Positions 48,542 to 60,597 of a stretch of 64,000 bases of DNA are shown in pieces. Every line of letters starts with the position of its first letter. Within the stretch, counting starts at the first letter, position 1. The position numbers and the translations under genes are program-made. Origin of the DNA: Heliocidaris erythrogramma (Eukaryota; Echinodermata; Echinoidea; Camarodonta; Echinometridae); NCBI GenBank assembly GCA_025617745.1, contig CM046855.1:45673813-45737812 (forward strand). The letters run 5' to 3'. Under the pieces are notes generated by a model. It saw nothing but the letters and a program-made list of their open reading frames with translations, was not told where the DNA came from and ran no database searches.

Positions 48542-49199
48542 ACCTTGTTGGAAAGGACAGTGATACACATAGTGCGTCCAAACATGAATTGGCATATTTC
48601 TTCAGTGTCAATTATAAACAAACGCAGTGTTCACACAATTTCCACACTGCCGTTACAGCGCAACACGGCCACATAGGAAATTCTAGAGTAATCGCACCAC
48701 AGTGAAGTTACACAGTGGTTTTGAAATACTCCTATAGCGTTGACTGTGAAAACAGACTGTTCAGGCAATCTTTACACTTGTGACACACTGTGGTCACACA
48801 CTGTGGAATTACAGTATTCACACCTCAGTGTCACCACACAGCAACTACATGCAATGCAACTACAGAGAATTACAGAGTAAACGCACCGCAGTCTAGTTAC
48901 CCAGTAGTTCCGAAACACTTCTATAGTGAAAACACTGTGTGCCGATAATTTCCACACTTGTGGCACTGTAGCCACTAAGAAAATTACAGTGTTTGTCACC
49001 ATACTGTAGCTATATAAAAATACTGAGTAAAGCACCACAGTATGACCACATAGTGGATTTGAAACTCGTTCAAATTTCTGACACTGTATTCACACCGTTC
49101 CCACACTGTGGTTTTATTGTGGGACATAGTGGATTTGAAACTCGTTCACTTTGCTGACAATGTATTTACACCGTTACCACACTGTGGTTTTACTGAGGT
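48542..49199. repeat. degenerate CACAGTG/CACTGTG-rich tandem repeat field
   Basis: Segments containing TTTCCACACTGTGG, CACAGTGGTTTTGAAA and GTAAACGCACCRCAGT recur at irregular spacing. At the right end a 76-bp unit is clearly duplicated: ACATAGTGGATTTGAAACTC begins at 49048 and again at 49124, each time running to CCACACTGTGGTTTTA. The older units are strongly diverged. No protein coding seen. Confidence 0.65.
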
Positions 49200-50480
49200 A
49201 TATTGTGATCTATAGGCTAGGGAAGCTTAACAACCACAGATTTAAATTCCTTGTTGCTTAATTGTTCTGCAGACGGGTAAGCCTCTATTCGATTGCATAG
49301 ATTAAATGTATTTACAACTCTTCCGTTTTCTCTTTTTTCCAAATAGAATAACATCATTTCATACACGAATTCTTAATTCCATTTGGCAATTCGTATATCC
49401 TGTCGAAAACGAATGTTCTTGAAATATAAATCCCAGTAAAGTCTTCGTGGTTATGCTGTGGTGACGTGCATAAAATCCAATGCTAGAACGTGTGGGCCAT
49501 GGGACGTGGTTTTCTTCCTTTCCTTTTATTTCCAATGTATTAGTCAGATAACGCCTTGAGCTCGGACAGCAAGCACTGTGTTGTTTGCGTTGAAGAAATG
49601 AATCACAGAATCTACTAGGCCAGTGTTTGTCTTTACTTTGTGGTTGTATAATTTCTTAAAAGTAAACAGAATATCATCTGAGATTTAAGAAAAAAAAGAT
49701 TCACGATGCAATTAAGCTGACAATGTATATATAATGATTTATAGACTAGGCCTTAAAAGAATCCATTCATCACGAATAGAATAAAAAATCTTTGGAATAC
49801 TTTACACGAAATGAATTCAACGCACCTTATTGATTCCGGTTTAGAATTTTGCAGCATGCATATTCAGATTTGCTCAACACAGCTATCCTTCCAAAATGCT
49901 TCAATATTACGACAGTAAGCAAAATGTAAAATATTTCATATATTTATTACTATTGCTACTAACAAAAAACAATATGAAAATTAAACTATGGAATGTGAAA
50001 TTTAAAGATTTCCTCGATCTATTGCTATTGCATTGCTATTCCAAGAAGAACTAGCTCTTGTCAGTGTGATCTTCTACCCCTTGTCAGCCTTCTATCGCAG
50101 GCTATAATCAAACAAAGCAAGTTTATTCACAAATATCATGTTTATAATCGCGTACTACTACACGTTGGTCATTCTTGACTGAAATCATTGTTGGCCACTA
50201 GTCAACCACTGGTCAACAATTCCCACAACTCCTTCTAAAACCGTCCAAAACATTTGCCACTATGCGGAAATCGTAGCTAAAATCACGACGCGAAACATCT
50301 CAAAAGAATAACACTTCATCGTATTCTCCGAAATGTCAGCGAGCATGTATATGAAAGCAACCAGATATACATGATTAATTGGACCTCAGACAAGTACATG
50401 TTTATTTGGATCTGTCAAATGACTGACTGAAGATTGCATCGCGTACATTATCCAGATGGTTTAAATATAGAAACCGTTCC

Positions 50481-50494
50481 GTTACCATGGCAAC
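50481..50494. promoter_or_regulatory. RFX-type X-box, perfect palindromic half-sites
   Basis: GTTACCATGGCAAC matches the X-box consensus exactly and is one base from the inverted repeat GTTGCCATGGCAAC. No exon was recognised within several kilobases, so a target gene cannot be named. The motif is clear in the sequence; function is inferred only. Confidence 0.4.
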
Positions 50495-51454
50495 CAACTG
50501 ATGTAGCATGCAGACGAGAGACACAACATATACCTTCTCATTATAATTATGAGTCAACGTGAGGATACTCTTGTGACGTAAATTACTGCTTATTAATCAG
50601 CGTCAAAACAAAATTTGCTTTATGGTAAAATACGCTTACCATCTTTTCATTTTTGTACAATATTATGACGGTAACATAGGTGTAAATTAGCGTCCAAAGC
50701 TGTGGTTGGTTTAGTATTGAGTTTTGGTTTAAATGTAATCTATGTCTAGTTTGAATACACCTCAATTTAAAAAAAAATATTGTTGTTCTTGGGGAGAATC
50801 AATAACCCAAGTTTGATTTTTAATCACTTATAGTCAACTTAACATTCGATAAGGCAATCACCTGAATATTTTTTCAATAATGTTTTCCTTACGTACACAA
50901 TAAAAATCATGAAATATTACAACTATAGTTTGCATAGATAAAAGCTTACTTGCGAAATAGTATAGTAAAACTGTTTTGGGGGAGTGGTGGTGCTATCAGC
51001 TGATCAGAATTTATGTATCATGATGTTTATGATAATGAAATAACCAAGACCAACATTGATATTTAAGATTATTATTTTTGTCACCTTATACTATTGTCAA
51101 TCGGAGTCATTATTAGGGCTTCACTTACCCACTGACTGGAAGAACCCACCCAGAAAACACACCTTTTCTCCTGTCAGACTCCAATCAGAAAGAGCTACCT
51201 CACTCACACACATGGCAGTCAATAACAGTTGATGACTGAGTCTGGTTGACTCCAAGCATCCAACACTGAAATACATTCACACCATCTCGGCAAGTCCAAG
51301 GACTCCGCCGATCACGTCTTTACCCGCTTTATCCTTTCAGCTTTGTGCTTGTTCCCCCATCCATGCGCGACCAAACACAGGCAAACAGAAAAATAGTCCA
51401 AAGATATCCTTCTATACAATATCCTGCAAGACAAATGATCTCTCCAGCGCATCG

Positions 51455-51590
51455 TCACAATAATTTTTTTCTATCATCTTCATAAATTTCTTTTGAGCGT
51501 GCAGAGCGGTCATGGTTGTGTTGATTCTCAATGATAATATCACCTTCCCTCCGCGGGATTCGACCCACGTGATTTTTTTTCAACCCTGGA
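51455..51590 (-). other. ambiguous segment: tRNA-like SINE piece or FLYWCH-like coding fragment
   Basis: On the minus strand GGGTCGAATCCCG resembles a polymerase III B box, as in tRNA-derived SINEs. The same stretch is open and reads GDIIIENQHNHDRSARSKEI. This resembles the end of a FLYWCH zinc finger, where a 'GDIII...HNH' strand closes the metal site. The upstream half of such a finger (a Trp/Cys-rich part) is not found nearby, so neither reading is secure. Confidence 0.2.
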
Positions 51591-53271
51591 GGGTTGTCTT
51601 GTAGTGTGTGTGTATGCAGACCCGTTTCATCAAAATTTATTGGAATGGGACATCTCACGCATCACATTGATACGCACCCATTCAAGGAACGACGCACACA
51701 TCGTACAGACGACGAACGGACGGACGTTTTTCGGCAAAGAGTCACTTCTGAGGTTGGCTTTCGAAAATGGGTTTAGTATGAAATTCTTCAAGCCTACTAC
51801 TAGATGAAGAGTGTTGTTAAATATGAGCAAGTTATCTATTTACAGTGCACAGTCCGACACAGACCATCGAAACCTTGCACTTGATGAGAGACACAATGTG
51901 ATTTTACGAAGGCAAGAAAGCAGAAATGTGTACGACTGGCAAGGGAATATGGTATTACTTTAAACAAATTTAAAACTTGCTAAGTTCACTACAAAATGTA
52001 ATATATAACATTGCAATATTATGGTTTGTTGTGAAGTTTAAACGTTTTTACAACAGATGCGCGTACTCAAATGACTAAGCAAACACAATAAAAAATATGA
52101 TTGTGACATGGATATTAAAATTTATGACCTGCTCTCCCGGGTGTACGAACTTTCTAAAGATTCTCTTCAGAAGGCCGATGAGTATATAGTCCTATATGTC
52201 AGGGCCTATTAATCTGAAATGATGAATTGATAGGAGGAATTTTTTTGTTAAGGTATTTCCTTTTGACTAAAAGGGATAATTGAAAGGTAAAACGCTCGGG
52301 GCCAGTCATGGCCCTCGCAAAATTAATTGATTGCTGTACTACAGATAGTATTTTATCAAAGGTGTAAGTGTACTCCGTATTTTACTGCCCTTCACTAAAT
52401 TTATGAAAAAGGAGCAGCGAACAGAAATGATCTTCCTGGAACAGGGTTTTAAGGGTTATTTACTAATAGCACGAAGAATTTTCGAAGAAATTTACGATTT
52501 TTCTCTTTGACTGACAGATATTCGGGAGGATTAAGTGATGACAGCGATTCCCAAAAGAATTCCGGTTGATAAATATCAACCAAATATGAAAGTTCTGTTT
52601 TAGCATCATGCTTTAAATGCACCATATTCACTTTTTATAAAGTTTACGCAAAGTCTTATCCTTTCATATTTATGAAACAAATGAATTGAGTCATTCAATG
52701 AATCGTAAGTCACCCTTCTTACCGGACTGAAAAGAACGATGTTTCACGGCTATGAGAAACAGTGTCTAAATTAATAAATGCTCCCAAATTTACCCTGTAG
52801 CAGGCCTGCACGTATCAAATAAGGAAACCAGAATCTGCGAGTGAAACATATGCTCATCAAATTATGCTAACGAGGAGAAGCGAGGAAATCATACTTGGTG
52901 CCGTTGATGAGACTTTAACGAAAGAGAGAGATGGAGGATGAAAGGAATAAGAAGAGGACATCAGTCGCTCCAGGATGGTTTGTGAAACAGCTGCATGCTG
53001 CGCGTGTTTCGGGGACCCTAACAATATTAAATGACTTCATCATTTTCCCCTAGCCTACTTCTAGCCTTTCACATATTTTTTTTATACTCAGATTTGATAT
53101 CGCTTCCCACTTTTGAGTAGATGTAGACTAGATGCTTCCCACCTCATTTCCGTTTTGTGTCAGATCATGAAATGGGTGAAATGATATGAACTTGATGGGA
53201 AAAACATGTTTTAATGAGATTAACGCAGGGAATAAATCGTATGTCAAAAATAAGCTCTTTGGTCTGGGACG

Positions 53272-54178
53272 TCCGGGCTGCGCGTTTCCGTTTTACACCG
53301 TTGCCTAGGCATTTTTTCGATTAATCGCTTCGAACGTGCTGGTTTCAAAGTCTAGGTTTCAGCTCGCTTCATGCGCTATGAGCTCGAGCTTGCTCTGCAC
53401 GCGCGAAGTATGAAATCGAATGTACACACGTACTCCTACTCTGCATGTTTGCGGCGATCGGGTGTATGTGTACGTGTACTATAGGGTCTACTGCACTGGT
53501 CTACTGTCTCGGATTGTCTATATGGCGATAAAGAATAACATTAGAGTTAATTCATGTTGCATTGCAAGGTAAAAGAATTTTAAAATGTAGCTGAAAGGCA
53601 GCTAAGCTGAAACAGTGTTACCAGAAAGCGAGGGAATTAAACAGAAGGGGTGGGGGACGAGGAATATACGTATAATAATTATAGCCCAGGATCATACATT
53701 TAAAAGAAAATTTAGGTGTTTTACTAATATCGAGAAGATAAGAATAATAAGAATAATAATAATTGATTTGAAGAAATATAGTTATATTTGCTACAACTAT
53801 AACTATAACTATAACTGCGTATCTAGCTGTAACTCTTTGTGCGCCAATTAGAGAAGAGGAAGCCTCATCAGCATGAAAGAAAAAAAAAACAAAGAAGACG
53901 GCCCTTTCACGCTTCCTTCTGTTTTGCTTTTCCTTTCATCCCCCTTGTCTCTCTTATATATTTTTTTGCTTTTATCGTTCCTTATATATTTCTTTTAGCT
54001 CGTTTGCGCACAAGATGAAGTGTAGCTACTGTACAGTTACTGTAATGCATATCTTTGCTGTCTGTGCAGATGCTGTGCATGCTAGACCTCACTTAGACTC
54101 TTTCACCAGCGCACTTCTTGGATTTTTTCGCGAAAATGCCTAGGCAACGGTGTAAAACGGAAATGCGCGTCCGGGCTG
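53272..54178. mobile_element. DNA transposon remnant with long inverted ends and a 9-bp target duplication (Mutator-like)
   Basis: TCCGGGCTG flanks the element at 53272-53280 and 54170-54178. The ends are inverted: TTTCCGTTTTACACCGTTGC then CTAGGCATTTT at the left (from 53281), with the same read from the complement at the right. Similarity continues more weakly to about 80 bp (GTGCTGGT, AAAGTCTAG). The 890-bp body has no transposase ORF; it holds a TATAAC repeat near 53798. A 9-bp duplication with long inverted ends is typical of Mutator-like elements; the superfamily name is inference. Confidence 0.72.
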
Positions 54179-55817
54179 ATATAATTTTTACCGCTTTAGA
54201 TTCTTCCGAATCCATACGGTGATCATGCAAAGACTTGGAAGCAGCGAACTCCACCATGAACTCTCGTTGATGCCGAATGGATATTAAGGTTGGCTGAAAC
54301 AAAAACGGCCGACTTAAATAATGCCGGGGATTCATTTTGTTATGGAATCGATGTTTTTGCGCTTCCAGAAGAGGGTTAAAGGGAGCGACAAGTCGCAATC
54401 TATGGGCGCTTTTACAGTTGGCTGCTCCTTTCTCTGGATCAAAGTTCAAAGCGACTTCAATTTATCGTGCGCAGCTAATAAAAGTTCGCACATTGACCCA
54501 AATTTGAGTAAACAAGATCGCGCGTTCTTTATTCCAGTATTTGAATCTCATTGGTCGGTTGCGTATGGAGGGATTCGAGTTAACGATCGCGCGAGGAATC
54601 CGGCAATAACATTCCTTCGGTAGCGCACGATGGGACCTGATTGTATCCGAATTTCCCCGAGTCAGGCCAACTGGTCAGGCCCATGGATTACGACTTGCCA
54701 CTCCCTTTAACTCCCATTAGTCCCCGTACCCTTCTTAATCCCTCCTTGTTTCCACAGCAACGCCACCTCCGATATCATACTCATATGTCTCTGTCATCTT
54801 CCTCTAATCCAATAAACCATATATACATTGCCCCAGGGTATATTCCTTCTTCGTTTCACTATTCACCGCACCAGATGGTCCGTGGTATATCATACATCGA
54901 AAATCATGCACTTTGAAATGAAATATATACCATGCAAAACATGAGGACAGGTTGGGTTCGTCTGCTGGCTTCGCTAACGGAACCGTGATTATAAACAAAG
55001 TCTAAGCACTGCTTGGATTACTTAACGATTTGCACCAATTTGCATCATTTGGAGGAGTGTAATCCAACAGTTAGATCATTTTTCGCATAATTCAAGCTGT
55101 AAATTAATCTTGGTTTTTCAGTGCCACATGCATGTATTGTTTCATAATGTATTTATTATTTAATTTCGTACATTATTATGCAAAATTATGCATCCAGTAG
55201 GATGCATAACCTATGTAATTATGGATTCAGTTATATGTATTCAATTATGAATTCAATCATGATTCAATTATGTACTCAATTATGTATTCAATTATTTATC
55301 ATTTTTTCAATTAAGAATTTAAAAAAGTATAATTACGTATTACATATGAGATCTGTATCATGCCTGAAAAAAGTACGTTCAAACGATGATGCAGGAACAA
55401 TAAATCAAATCAAATCAAATTTTCGTTCTCGCAAACACAAACATTCGAACTATGCTATTCGAGGTTTCATTTCCAGCGCCATTTGGCATCATCTATATGA
55501 GTCGCTAATGTATTTTTTTATATTCAACATTCATTCAAATCCTGATATATCATATCCACCAGAGTGTTCAATTGTGTGGTCATATAATCACCACATTCAC
55601 ATAATTTTTGCATTATAATTATATGCTTATGTATAGCGATGCATGTTTTTTCGATACACGACACTTTTCTCGACAAAAGAACACACCTGTCATCCTTCTT
55701 GGCAACATAATAAAATTCAAAGTACATGTACCCTTTATTGATTTAAAGGGAATAGCGATTGTATATATATGAAAAGAAAAGACAAATCCGTTATCTTCAG
55801 GAGAATGACATCCTTCC

Positions 55818-55858
<41 letters not shown>

Positions 55859-55860
55859 TT
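54179..55860. other. intergenic stretch
   Basis: 54180-54620 is GC-richer than average, with overlapping open frames of about 100-118 codons on both strands but no domain. Near 55390-55425, AACAATAAATCAAATCAAAT looks like the tail of a retroposon. A GA microsatellite lies at 55823-55850. Confidence 0.4.
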
Positions 55861-56252
55861 TTAAAGGGAAGCTTGAGTTCTGGAAAAGGTAACAAATAAT
55901 TTGTGAGCTTTTCCACTCTTTTTCTGTTAGTTTGGAAGATTATCATAGTAGATATGTCCCCTGAAAAGCATTGCTCTTCAAATGCTCTCACATTCAAAAT
56001 ACGACAAGAAAAAGCTGAAATGTTCGGGCCGAACATTTGTGTGCAGTCCCATATACACATTTCTACAGTTTCTGTGTGCAGTGGTGCATGTGACTCTCAG
56101 CAGGATTGAGTCGATTTCTTATCATTTTGGTGATTCCAAAACCTTACAGCATATACCAATGCTTATTTGCTATATAATCAACCTTTCCCAATTGCTTTGA
56201 GACAGTTTCTTTCACAATTCAATCTCATGACCAGAACTCAACTTTATCTTAA
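55861..56252 (-). mobile_element. TTGAGTTCTGG MITE family, copy Y (complete)
   Basis: The inverted ends are TTAAAGGGAAGCTTGAGTTC at the left and the complement of GAACTCAACTTTATCTTAA at the right, with TTAA at both edges (55861-55864, 56249-56252). The interior aligns in reverse with 14817-15239 and partly with 6495-6620. It is noncoding; of the three copies here its ends are the best preserved. Confidence 0.65.
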
Positions 56253-57109
56253 GAGTAAATAACAACTGGGGTATATTTGGTTTATGTAACTTTGAAAACG
56301 AATGAGATTACAAAAGCGAGATAAAGATAAAGATAACAGCACCTTTGCTGCTTTTGGGACAAGCTGTGGCCCAAAATAATGAGTGCAAATTTGTAGAGGG
56401 TCTAGTCGACGTAGACCCCTTTAAATTTAAGTTTTTTCCAGTAATATAAATGAAGGCCACTATAATCGATTTATAGGTTAAATTACGAAATTCATACAGA
56501 CTGTATGCGGTCTGCTAATCTCGTGCCATTTAACTTTCTGATGCCAAACTTTTCATCAACCTGTCCCAAACAAGCGCAGATCTTGTGTTGGCGGGTTGAC
56601 CCATGTTTTGAAGATATGTGAAGCCAAATCTATTTCATGGCTCTCCCCCAAATAATTGAAAGGAAGCGTAGCAAAGCACGTCCAGTTCATAAATTGGTGG
56701 GTTGGTTGGGCGGATTTGAGCAATATCGAAATGCTGACCTTTGAAAGTGTACTTGTGTATGATTGGAATTCAGTTTCGATATCTGGAATGGGCAAAACAT
56801 TGACACGGGCCACTTGTGCTAGGGTCTTCACTTGATGCCCACTGTCTGTTTGTTTGTTTGTTTACATGCTTTAAGACGGGGTATTTTAGAGAGGGTATAT
56901 GTTGACAAATGAGAGGTATGTTGCAGTTTGTCAGTTGTAACAGAGTGGTATTTTGATTCAATTTATTGACTCGCTGCGTAGAGGTCTGCATGGGCACGTA
57001 ATGAATACGAATCTGCACCCTATTCAAGAAGAACCCTTTTACACATCGGCATTTTAGGCCTACATGGATATCATAGGAGGGGGCTGGTTATACGAAATGA
57101 ACCAAACAA
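56253..57109. other. intergenic stretch
   Basis: AT-rich DNA with a short GTTT repeat near 56850; nothing else supportable. Confidence 0.4.
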
Positions 57110-57470
57110 AAAAATAAGTGGGAGCACTACGTTATATTGGTGAAGGCTCTGAACTCCGATACGAGAGATTTTGGTTTCGATCCTTACTCGGTGCTTACAT
57201 CTTTGGACATGGTGTCTGATAACTCCTTGCTTATACCATGAAGCTTGGTTTGTAGCTTCGTGCTTATACCCACGTTTGTCCCTCTCGACCAAGGTTATTG
57301 AATGGGTACCTTACAATGGGGTTATCATAATGGCCTTAAAGAAGAACAAGATTGATACTGATGAGGCTATATACCCTGCATGGGTTAATGGGTTCATACT
57401 ACTACTATTACTACTACTACCACTACTACTACTACTATACTACTACTACTACTATACTACCACTACTTCT
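57110..57470 (+). mobile_element. tRNA-derived SINE with (TAC)n tail
   Basis: The A-box-like TATATTGGTGAAGG (57133-57146) and B box GGTTTCGATCC (57173-57183) are followed by CTTACTCGGTGCTTACATCT, which is also found, with changes, in the SINE at 61045-61280. The body ends in ACCCTGCATGGGTTAATGGG and a TAC/ACT tail at 57396-57467. Confidence 0.65.
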
Positions 57471-57659
57471 ATATTTGGTGTTATAAAAGTTCACTACTAG
57501 CACTGGAATACACATTACTTTCGTTTTGGGTCTGTTTAGCGTCTTTGCCATTGATTTCAGTTAGTGTTTCACCCTTAGTTCAAAATATTTTGCATTGTTT
57601 TATGGCAACTCGTACTTTTAATTGTCATCACTTTATATCATTCAATTCCTGATACCTCA

Positions 57660-57760
57660 GTCACACCGCTACATCGACTCCAAACCGACCTCTTCTTGGC
57701 CATTCTGTGTAATGTAATTTTTTGTTCAGTCTGTTATCGGTTTGGTGTTAAGTCTCGTTG
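57660..57760 (+). repeat. dispersed repeat, copy 2 (relative at 37677-37770)
   Basis: Same block order as the copy at 37677: AGTCACACCGC, CGACTCCAAACC, ATGTAATTTTTTGTTC, TCGGT. The flanking MITE of the other copy is absent here. Confidence 0.5.
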
Positions 57761-60164
57761 TTGTGACTGTGGTATTTGTTAAAGATGTAACTTAATTGCA
57801 GTGTCATTACTCTTATCGAATGAAGTATGTTAATATATGCATCGTTATCGAATTTCTAGTTACCCTTCGAGTACCCAAAATAGCTTTCTTGCTTCCCTTT
57901 TACATTTTGGGGAAAGACAATATTCTACCCACGAAGGAATTTAAACGTATAGCAAGTAGGTATGCATAGCATTTATTTCTACATTACTGATTATGATTTT
58001 ACCCGACACACTCGTATGAAAATTTTCTCGCCAAACAATTTCATAACGCTTCGCAGCACAACACACATGTTGCTTTCACTGACGTCTGTGTATCAAAATA
58101 CTGCCCCAGACCCACAAGCAGTATGTAATAACTATATGCTAGTATAGAAAACAACACCATTACCATAAGGTTCAATGTGTCCAATCGATCGATATAATAT
58201 TCTATTATTATGCACGACACAACAGGTCATATTTATAACAACGAAGGCGCACATTCCCCCATATAGCAGTAGTAGTGTAACAAGTGAACTGAATGCCACG
58301 GCGTCCAAAATGGCACAGGAATTAAAAAAAATGAAGGCCCCATTTAATACGAGCACATGAATGATGTACATGTAGATCATGTGACTTGATGTATGAAGAA
58401 TGCATTGTGGTATTGCTGTATATATCTAGGCATAATATATTTTGTCATAATTAGACTACGTTATCTAATTACTTAAGTGGATATGCACCTGTCGATTAAT
58501 GATATTCCATTAATAGGAAAAAGGCAACCGCGTATTTTTAACATTGAATGTAAAATCCATTATTTCCACATGTTAAACCGAGTCCATTAGCTTCATTTCA
58601 TCACGAAGAATGAATCAGGAGAAGCCGAACAGTGGAAGATTTTCTCCTTTCATGAATAACATAATTTCAAACAATGAACTGCTTATGGGACAAAGGGTCC
58701 TATGAATGTGTCAATAGAATGTTTGATAAAATCAAACTATATTCTACATGAACGGAGGCAAGTTTGGTCATGGAAATGTAGCTGTATTTTGTTTTCAAAC
58801 ATTGATTCGCAGTGTATGAGATTTACCCTAATATTCTAGATTTATGACATAAGCACTGACTCCTTCCCCCGTCTTTCAGAAATATTGGTGCAATTTTCTT
58901 TTAAATATATATACTCGCAACTATAGTGTTACGCACACGATTGTAAATTTCAATATATCATACCTTGTCACAATGGAATCAAGGGCGTGCATACGTCTGC
59001 GGTAGAGGTATGTGAGGAGAAGACCTGATGGACAGTTGGGGGGGGGGGGGGGGTGGTGGATAGCCAAGCAATCTCTACTTAACCCAAACCCCCCTTGGAC
59101 TCTGCCAACTTCACGCGGCTTTTCACACGTGCACAGGTCAAGACCAAACGATGTTGTCTTTATTATATTGTTGCTTTATCTTCCCGCTTCTTTTCCTGCT
59201 CTCAGGGGGTATGGGATCCTAATTGGGGTTATACCCGGCCCATGCACCACCTCGGTTCTATACCCCCTTGAAGAGCGCAGATTTTGATATGTATACAAAT
59301 CTATACCAAATTCATGGGGATTTAAAGTACACTCAAACTAAGGCCGCGCCCATTAGTATTTAGGTCGCTTATGAAATAACCATATTTTGCTCTCCTCCAA
59401 AGGGAGTGGTGGGCATTGATATTCAAGGACGTTAAAAAAACATGGCCTTTATGGGGAGGAAAATTTTGAAGACGCGGATACAGGGGGCGTTGCTAGAAGG
59501 GGTTGTGCAGAATGTTATACTCTAAAATTCCTGTTGGCAAACCTTAAATTGATGTCGGCAAATTTTGAAATGTTTGACCTATATGTGGATATTTGATGTC
59601 ATCATTATTGTTCTACTTTTGCAGGGGAGCGGGGCTTGCTGAACATTTCTTACAAATTCGGTCCATTGAAAATGATCTATATAGAGACGCACCTGGTCGA
59701 AATTGGAGGCAGTACACATGCTGATATCTCAAAATGTAAATAACTAGGTCCACTATATCAACTTAGAAATTCCTTTTTCAGCAATCGGAAAAATAACAGT
59801 TACAAGAGTAACTGAATGTAATAGGCGTAAATACGGAAATAGATATTGTAGCGCACAGTCAGTCAGTTTTAATGGATATTCGTTTTGTTGTGATGGAAGC
59901 CGCGCCGGTGGTGGTTTCCAATGAAGTGGTAGCCGCCCGATCAATCAACCATAGGATGCACTCCGGTGGCTTTGGTGGTCAACCAAACGAGTGGGCGTGG
60001 CACGGGATAGAGATGGTATACCGTGTAAAATAATATAACTTTGTCCTTCAAGTTAATTACTACAAAGTTTAAACTATTTTAATAGCCTGAAATAGAATAT
60101 AAATGGCGATTTCTTCGACGAGATCATGACCCCCAATCTGTTCGACTTTGCCTCTTCAATCATA
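57761..60164. other. intergenic stretch
   Basis: A G tract lies at 59038-59052. I recognise no gene, array or transposon end. Confidence 0.4.
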
Positions 60165-60200
60165 ATCAAGTGAATATTTATATGCAAATATTCACTTGAT
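60165..60200. other. perfect 15-bp inverted repeat containing an octamer motif
   Basis: ATCAAGTGAATATTT and its exact complement are separated by ATATGC. The junction forms ATGCAAAT (60182-60189), the POU-factor octamer. It is too short for a microRNA precursor; function unknown. Confidence 0.6.
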
Positions 60201-60597
60201 GCTATTTACTGTTTACTGTATGTTGGCAATGAGTATATGATTCTAAGGAGGGGGGGGGGTCACAAACACACATTGAAGGAAAGCATGCATTGCACATAAT
60301 ATATATCTATATACAGCTAACTTGATAATTATAAAAATTATTAGGCGATCTACCAGGCGATTTAACCCCCAAAATGCCAAGTTCCACGGATAAACATAAT
60401 ATTATACAGTATATACATGTATGATAATTACATAAAATATCATTGAACCAAATGATGGGATGGGCGTGATGTTGAATTGGGGGGGGGGGGGGGGTGACCG
60501 CGTTTGTCTCGCAAACGACCGGCATGACACCGTAAAGGAATGTTGTAATATCACATCTCCCGCAGGTTTACACAACATCTTCGAACAAAATGGCCGC

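Larger units (their letters stand above)
49200..53270. other. intergenic stretch
   Basis: It contains the X-box at 50481 and the ambiguous segment at 51455-51600. No exon, transposon end or array was otherwise recognised. Confidence 0.45.

Noticed and set aside
54093-54623. Overlapping ORFs of 100-118 codons on both strands next to the Mutator-like element
   Set aside because: GC-richer DNA with mutually overlapping frames, no recognisable domain, and part lies in the transposon end.
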